Assembly: GCA_032988165.1 (NCBI GenBank)
Contig: JANTQF010000028.1
Location: forward strand, 1 to 64,000
Reading direction: 5' to 3'
From: Emmonsiellopsis sp. PD_33
Lineage: Eukaryota; Ascomycota; Eurotiomycetes; Onygenales; Ajellomycetaceae
DNA: 64,000 nt
Below the pieces are notes generated by a model. The model was given only the letters and a program-made list of their open reading frames with translations. It had not been told where the DNA came from and ran no database searches. Numbering within the stretch: position 1 is the first letter of the stretch; each line of letters begins with the position of its first letter. Shown in pieces: positions 59,690 through 64,000 of the stretch. Made by a program: the position numbers and the translations under genes.

Positions 59690-60850
59690 ATCATTATCTT
59701 AGAATATCTAATCCATTAAGATTGCAGCTTTTTAGCTCATTTATTGATAATATTATTATCTAACTACTGTATTGTGTTTTCAACATCTTCTGTAGTTATT
59801 TCAGGGGGAAAAATGACATGGTTTCCACAGTGTTACTTATTTCATAGTAGATAGCTTTCTCACAGATGAATCTCATTTTATTAATAAGATAATACTTTGA
59901 AGTATTCTATCTTCACACAGTTCTTATTGTGCAGATATGTAGCTCATATAGTATTTACTTCTCATATTATATCTATTACTTTCTTATAATTATCATTTAA
60001 GTAAATGAACTTTTCCTGAATGTGCTAGCCTAAAGAATCACAGTATTCTCATTCTAATATGAGTATTTTGAGATATAAATAAACAGGCTCATTCATATTG
60101 TGGGTCTTAGTGACATCATAGGTCTTAAAATCTACTACTTGCTTTAATGGAGCACTATTAATGATCATGCTAATATAGGTCTTCTGAGCTTGAGATTTAA
60201 TATAGGTAGATAGGCAGTTTGAAGCTGATTCTTGGAAGTCTCAGCTCTTCTCTAGATTAATGTGAATTTTGAGGAAGGAGAATCAGAGAGTATTTTCTGA
60301 TTTAAAAATGATGAGAGCTTTAATCTCTTTAGCTTTATTCTAATAGTAATATTATTTTACTTTGAATAAGATATTATGATTCTCAAGAAAATTTATTATA
60401 GCTTTTTTAAGGTAATCTTCATTCAGCTTCTTACATACTAACTTAATTAATAGAGGTAAGTTGATCATAATAAGAATCTTCTTCATTGTAATGTCTTTAA
60501 TAATGAGGATACTAACAATAGTCTTTACCTCTAACAGGGAAACTCCTCTATCTTTATATATCTTATTAAGGATTGATTTGAATTAAAAGTTATTAGGGTC
60601 CTCATTACTATCTTATTTTAGAGGTATTTTACCTTAATTATTATTATTACTACTATTTTCTCCATATTCATCCTTATTTTTAGAATTATCTTTTAGTAGG
60701 TCTTCTATATCCTCATTATTATTCACAAATAGATCATTTTGATCTTTCTACTTGTATGGGGACTAGCATCTCTACAAGAATTCAGATGTTAACTATTAGA
60801 TTATAATCTTAAAGTAATTAGCTGAGGTTTATAAGTTACTATTCTTATAT
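59690..60850 (-). pseudogene. Unidentified coding relic, minus strand
   Basis: The minus strand has unusually long stop-poor runs, for example YIKSQAQKTYISMIINSAPL with KQVVDFKTYDVTKTHNMNEP (about 60,220-60,090) and HIQEKFIYLNDNYKKVIDII (about 60,030-59,970). Restoring the CpG/CpA losses conceptually would turn most remaining stops to Arg or Trp codons, so it was coding. I do not recognise the protein; it is in the position where a gag-like gene of the gypsy element would be, but I see no zinc knuckle. Confidence 0.4.
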
Positions 60851-60904
60851 CCTCTGCATTCTCCTTATTGTCCTTGAGTCATATCATCACAGGTGTATTT
60901 AAAG

Positions 60905-61145
60905 CTGCCACTGGGATGGGATTTCCCATGGGATTTCCCATCCCATGATATCATGGGATGGGATGGGAAAAAATAGTTCATCTCATAAGATTTTATCTGT
61001 GAGATAGGACAAACCATGGGATTTTAAATTTTCTATGGGATGAGACATGAGATTTCAATTTTCCTATAGAATGGGACATGAGAATTCATCCTGACTATGA
61101 AATGAGACATGAGATTTCACCTCATAAGATGAGAATTTCCATCCT
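60905..61145. repeat. Imperfect CATGGGAT-type repeat with a perfect 26-bp palindrome
   Basis: A locally GC-richer patch in the AT-rich block. Positions 60937-60962 are a perfect palindrome centred on GATATC, with arms of CCCATCCCATGAT. Degenerate copies of GGGACATGAGATTTC and of GGGATTTCCCAT follow to 61,145. Confidence 0.85.
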
Positions 61146-61443
61146 GCCAAGCATCCACTGGGCCTAATCATGTGATCTATTAAGGTAATGAGAAAAGATA
61201 ATAGGCCATAAAAAAAAAAAAGATAAAAGCATCTTTTGACCATCTATAATACTTTACCACTTTATATCTACTAAGCTACTATTAGAATTGTATGTAGAAT
61301 CATCAACATGATAAAGGTTCCAGACAGGGGCATTACAGCTATCTAAGAACTGGATGCTGAACAACCCTCTTACCCTGTCACTTAAATAGCTAGCAGGGCC
61401 ACTTAATTCATAGGTGTTGACATAATGATGGTGAAGAATCTTG

Positions 61444-61512
61444 CACTAAGAGTCAAACAGACAGTCTGTGGTCAGCTAGATACTCCACCTTAATAACTAC
61501 TGAGCTATAGTG
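61444..61512 (-). other. tRNA-like segment with A-box and B-box resemblance
   Basis: The minus strand at 61507-61488 reads TAGCTCAGTAGTTATTAAGG, close to a tRNA D-arm/A-box. At 61458-61450 it reads GTTTGACTC, close to a T-loop/B-box. The spacing and overall length (69 nt) suit a tRNA, and CACTA/TAGTG at the two ends can pair, but I cannot build a sound T stem or anticodon stem. I read it as a mutated tRNA gene or the head of a tRNA-derived SINE. A run of T (minus strand, from 61,222 to 61,210) about 230 bp downstream could act as a Pol III stop. Confidence 0.35.
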
Positions 61513-61569
61513 TGTGATTTTGATTGTATCAGTATATATCATGTTTTTAATCTCATTAAAAAATTCCTG

Positions 61570-61905
61570 GTAGTCACATGCTAAAAAAAAAAAAAAAAAC
61601 CTCACTGTATGGTTCAAACCCTGGCCTACATTTCAATAAGATTACAAAAAAAGTATTATCAGTTATTAGTGCAGTGATTACTCACTATGCTAATGATGGA
61701 TGATACTGTTAGTGCTGACCTGAATTATATAATATAACTCATTATATGTGAAAAAAAAAAAAAAAAAAAAGCTCACTATATGATTTGAATCCTAACCTAT
61801 ATTTTGTATAGGTTTAAAAAAAGCATCATTCATTATTAATCATTATGATAATGATGGATAATGCATGTTAGTACAAATCTAAACTAAATTATATTTCTTG
61901 TCTTA
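61570..61905 (+). repeat. Tandem pair of about 170-bp repeats, each headed by poly-A
   Basis: Copy 1 (about 61,582-61,735) and copy 2 (about 61,751-61,900) each begin with 18-20 A, then CTCACT(G/A)TATG, a B-box-like core (GGTTCAAACCC in copy 1, GATTTGAATCC in copy 2), ACCTA(C)AT, a short A run, and CTAATGATGGATGATAC / ATAATGATGGATAATGC. Differences are mostly transitions, as expected for mutated copies. Confidence 0.75.
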
Positions 61906-62349
61906 ACCCTGCCTGTGGATTTGACATGATGAGATTCCTAGAGACTATAATAGCATATTAATGCAGTACACAAATAATATGAGATATAATAGTTAAAGAT
62001 AATAATCTTAGTATATTATATTTCAAATATCTCCTCTGAATGCTAAGTTATCAATTACTACCTTAAAATTTAGTATTTCTTCCTATATCCTTCTTTATTT
62101 GATTATACTTGCACATGAGAATCATCCTAATAAATACTCCTCTATCAGTTATTTCTCTTTAAATGTAAGTTTCTTCTTTCTTATTATAATATTTATACTA
62201 TTACTTTCTTCATCATCATCAGCCTTATTCTCTACTGTATTCTTCTCATTCTACTTCTTCTCTACCTGCAGCTGCTTCCTTTTATTTGCATGTTTTACTA
62301 GTATGATCTTATGCATTGTCTTTCCTGATAATGATGACTACTCTTATAA

Positions 62350-63960
62350 GATAACATGATAGCTCACACTGAACTGCTGTTCAATTTCTATACTCTCAAT
62401 TAGAATTAATAGAATATCTCTGATTATCAATGTAACAGTTGGATATGTTAATTTAATTGCCTTCTACACTAATAAGATATTTCCCTCTGAACTAAGACTG
62501 TTGTTTAGATACTGATTAAATTCATTAACATAAATAACTAAAAGTGACTACTAGTGTAGTGTAGAAAATAATTGATGAGCCTGGGAAGTTATTAGTACTA
62601 AGTAAATTAAGAAAATGAAAGAGGATAAATACCTACCTACAGTTAATTATTAGTAATTGTAGGTTGATGAGGTAAATACTATTTTTCATAATATGCCTTT
62701 ACATGCTATAATAATTAGACTTTTATCTCTAGCTCCTATTCCTCACTATTATAGGCTAGTGATTATAAATATGAGTTCAGAATTATAGTAGTACAGTAAA
62801 TCTTCCTCATATCACTATTAGTATTAGTATCTGAATAGTACTTCTTCAGTTTATTATATGCAGCTTTTAGTGCAGTCTCCAAGCTGTTCTGAATGATTGG
62901 GATTTCATAGATTACCTCAGAAAGCTATTCATTAAGATGGTTGAACAGTACATTATAGATTGAAAATGCATTATAAATAAATGATGTGTCTGTATCTGAG
63001 AGGGCCTTAATAACCTACTAGAATGAATAAAGCAGGATAATAACATATATAATGAGCTACTATTCATTATTACTCAACTGAAGATAGTGGAGCTTGAAGT
63101 TATCCTGAGTCACTACTCAGCAATGAATTGAATCCCTAAGTCACAGCATATAAATACACATAAGATATGTTGAGCTCTACCAGATCTTAACATTCTAAAT
63201 CATTTAGAGCTTAATGTGCTCTGACTGAAGCTTCTGAAAGCTTTCAATTTATTAGGGAGAACTTGAGAGGGCATTGACAAGTAGATATAATTAATCAAAT
63301 AATTAAGAGATTAGAAATACTATTAGACCATTACCATGAACTGTTATATACCTTTAAGAGTATATAATTGAATGAGATCTTCTCTCTATTACTTGTGTTA
63401 ATATCATTCTCATAAAATGTCTGTGGGATATTATTATTTATCAACTCAATTTATAGGTCTCTAACTAGTTGTTTTACTACCAGCTACATAATATGAGCTA
63501 CATAAGGAAGTTGATACATCTTGACATCCCAGTGAATTTCATCCTCTGCATACAGATGTTTCTTTAAGAATGCTATTAATATATTATTATTCACTGTATT
63601 ATCAGCTATAAGAGTAAAAATATCATCTTCAATCTATGTATTATATATGCACTGTATCACATATCCTGCCATATTATCACCAGTATGCATACCACTAAGA
63701 TGCTTAAATCTAATTAATGCCTCTATATACTCTCATTTCTAGGTAACATAGTAGCCTTTAATACAGAGAAATGCTAAATCATTTATACTTATTTATACAT
63801 TCAAGATCAGTGCAATCTTCATGTTGGGGATTTAGTCTGAAAGTAGGTCTTTTATTATTATTTCATAGGAGTTATCCAGCTCTTTTTACAGGGCAGTCTG
63901 TTTTAGGAGGAAGGCCTCAACTTCACTGTTACTATACACTAATAACCACTGGAGATCAGA
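62350..63960 (-). mobile_element. hAT-family DNA transposase relic
   Basis: Minus-strand reading through stops gives a hAT (Ac/hobo) transposase in the correct order. Near the right edge: IALILNVWISINDLAFLCIK, HTGDNMAGYVIQC, TLIADNTVNNNILIAFL and DEIHWDVKMYQLPYVAHI (catalytic-core region with the conserved DN..NN and AHI). Then DNFKLHYLQLSNNE and ALKAAYNKLKKYYSDT. Near 62,520-62,400 lies the dimerisation region NQYLNNSLSSEGNILLV and TYPTVTLIIRDILLI. Stops fall at expected Trp/Arg/Gln positions. The N-terminal BED finger and terminal inverted repeats would lie beyond the window or are not recognised. It is inactive. Confidence 0.88.
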
Positions 63961-64000
63961 ATTTTATATGGCATGAAATGCCATGTTCATTGATAGAAAG

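Larger units (their letters stand above)
49709..64000. repeat. AT-rich, CpG-free block of mutated transposons (RIP-type)
   Basis: The last CpG I can find is at 49,707-49,708; I saw none from there to the end on reading every line. The sequence is rich in TATA/ATTA and broken by stops in all frames. Where a coding relic is recognisable, stops fall where Trp, Gln or Arg are expected, as produced by C-to-T change on either strand. This is the pattern of repeat-induced point mutation or of methyl-C deamination, with CpG and CpA both affected. Named relics are listed separately; the rest of the block holds no feature I can support. The block runs out of the window. Confidence 0.9.

Noticed and set aside
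62099..62359. 86-codon plus-strand open frame
   Set aside because: It lies in the flank of the hAT relic on the opposite strand and is Ser/Phe-rich by base composition.

Overview
This is a 64 kb piece of an ascomycete nuclear chromosome. It has short GT..AG introns with branch sites of the CTAAC/CTGAC type, mitochondrial and nuclear housekeeping genes of filamentous fungi, a White Collar-2 type GATA/PAS factor, a COP9 signalosome subunit and a NIMA-network style SEL1-repeat protein. A gene-dense GC-balanced block abuts a long AT-rich block made of mutated transposons that has lost CpG. That layout, and the lineage-specific families, fit a dimorphic Onygenales fungus such as Blastomyces or Histoplasma relatives. 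The genus is inference.

Layout. Positions 1-460 are a 24-bp minisatellite whose two arms point in opposite directions. Positions about 2.6-49.7 kb carry 21 protein genes on both strands, mostly in divergent or convergent pairs: an orphan protein, NOC4, ATP4, an orphan kinase, a Nif1-like SEL1 protein, a mitochondrial Trm61-like tRNA methyltransferase, DCR2 phosphoesterase, an OXNAD1-type flavoreductase, an orphan, a four-TM protein, copper ATPase CCC2, an HNH_2 protein, CSN7, RAX1, GCN5, OST5, RAD1, RAD50, WC-2/LreB, a ToxD-like medium-chain reductase and a member of a fungal family of unknown function. I rebuilt the exons of most of them from splice signals and reading frame. OST5 and the 5' exons of several other genes are too short to stand out as open frames.

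From about 49.7 kb to the end the sequence is AT-rich. I could not find a single CpG by eye between about 49,709 and 64,000, and no intact gene. Reading through stop codons shows the relic of a Ty3/gypsy retrotransposon (reverse transcriptase and RNase H, minus strand, about 54.0-55.45 kb) and a hAT transposase (minus strand, about 62.35-63.96 kb). There are also two coding relics I cannot name, a G/A-rich palindromic repeat at 60.9-61.15 kb, a tRNA-like segment at 61.44-61.51 kb, and a tandem pair of poly-A headed repeats at 61.57-61.9 kb. This matches repeat-induced mutation acting on CpG and CpA.

Function. The genes are mostly unrelated housekeeping functions. A noteworthy local group is GCN5-OST5-RAD1-RAD50-WC-2: two genome-maintenance genes lie tail to tail, and RAD50 shares its upstream region with a blue-light transcription factor gene.
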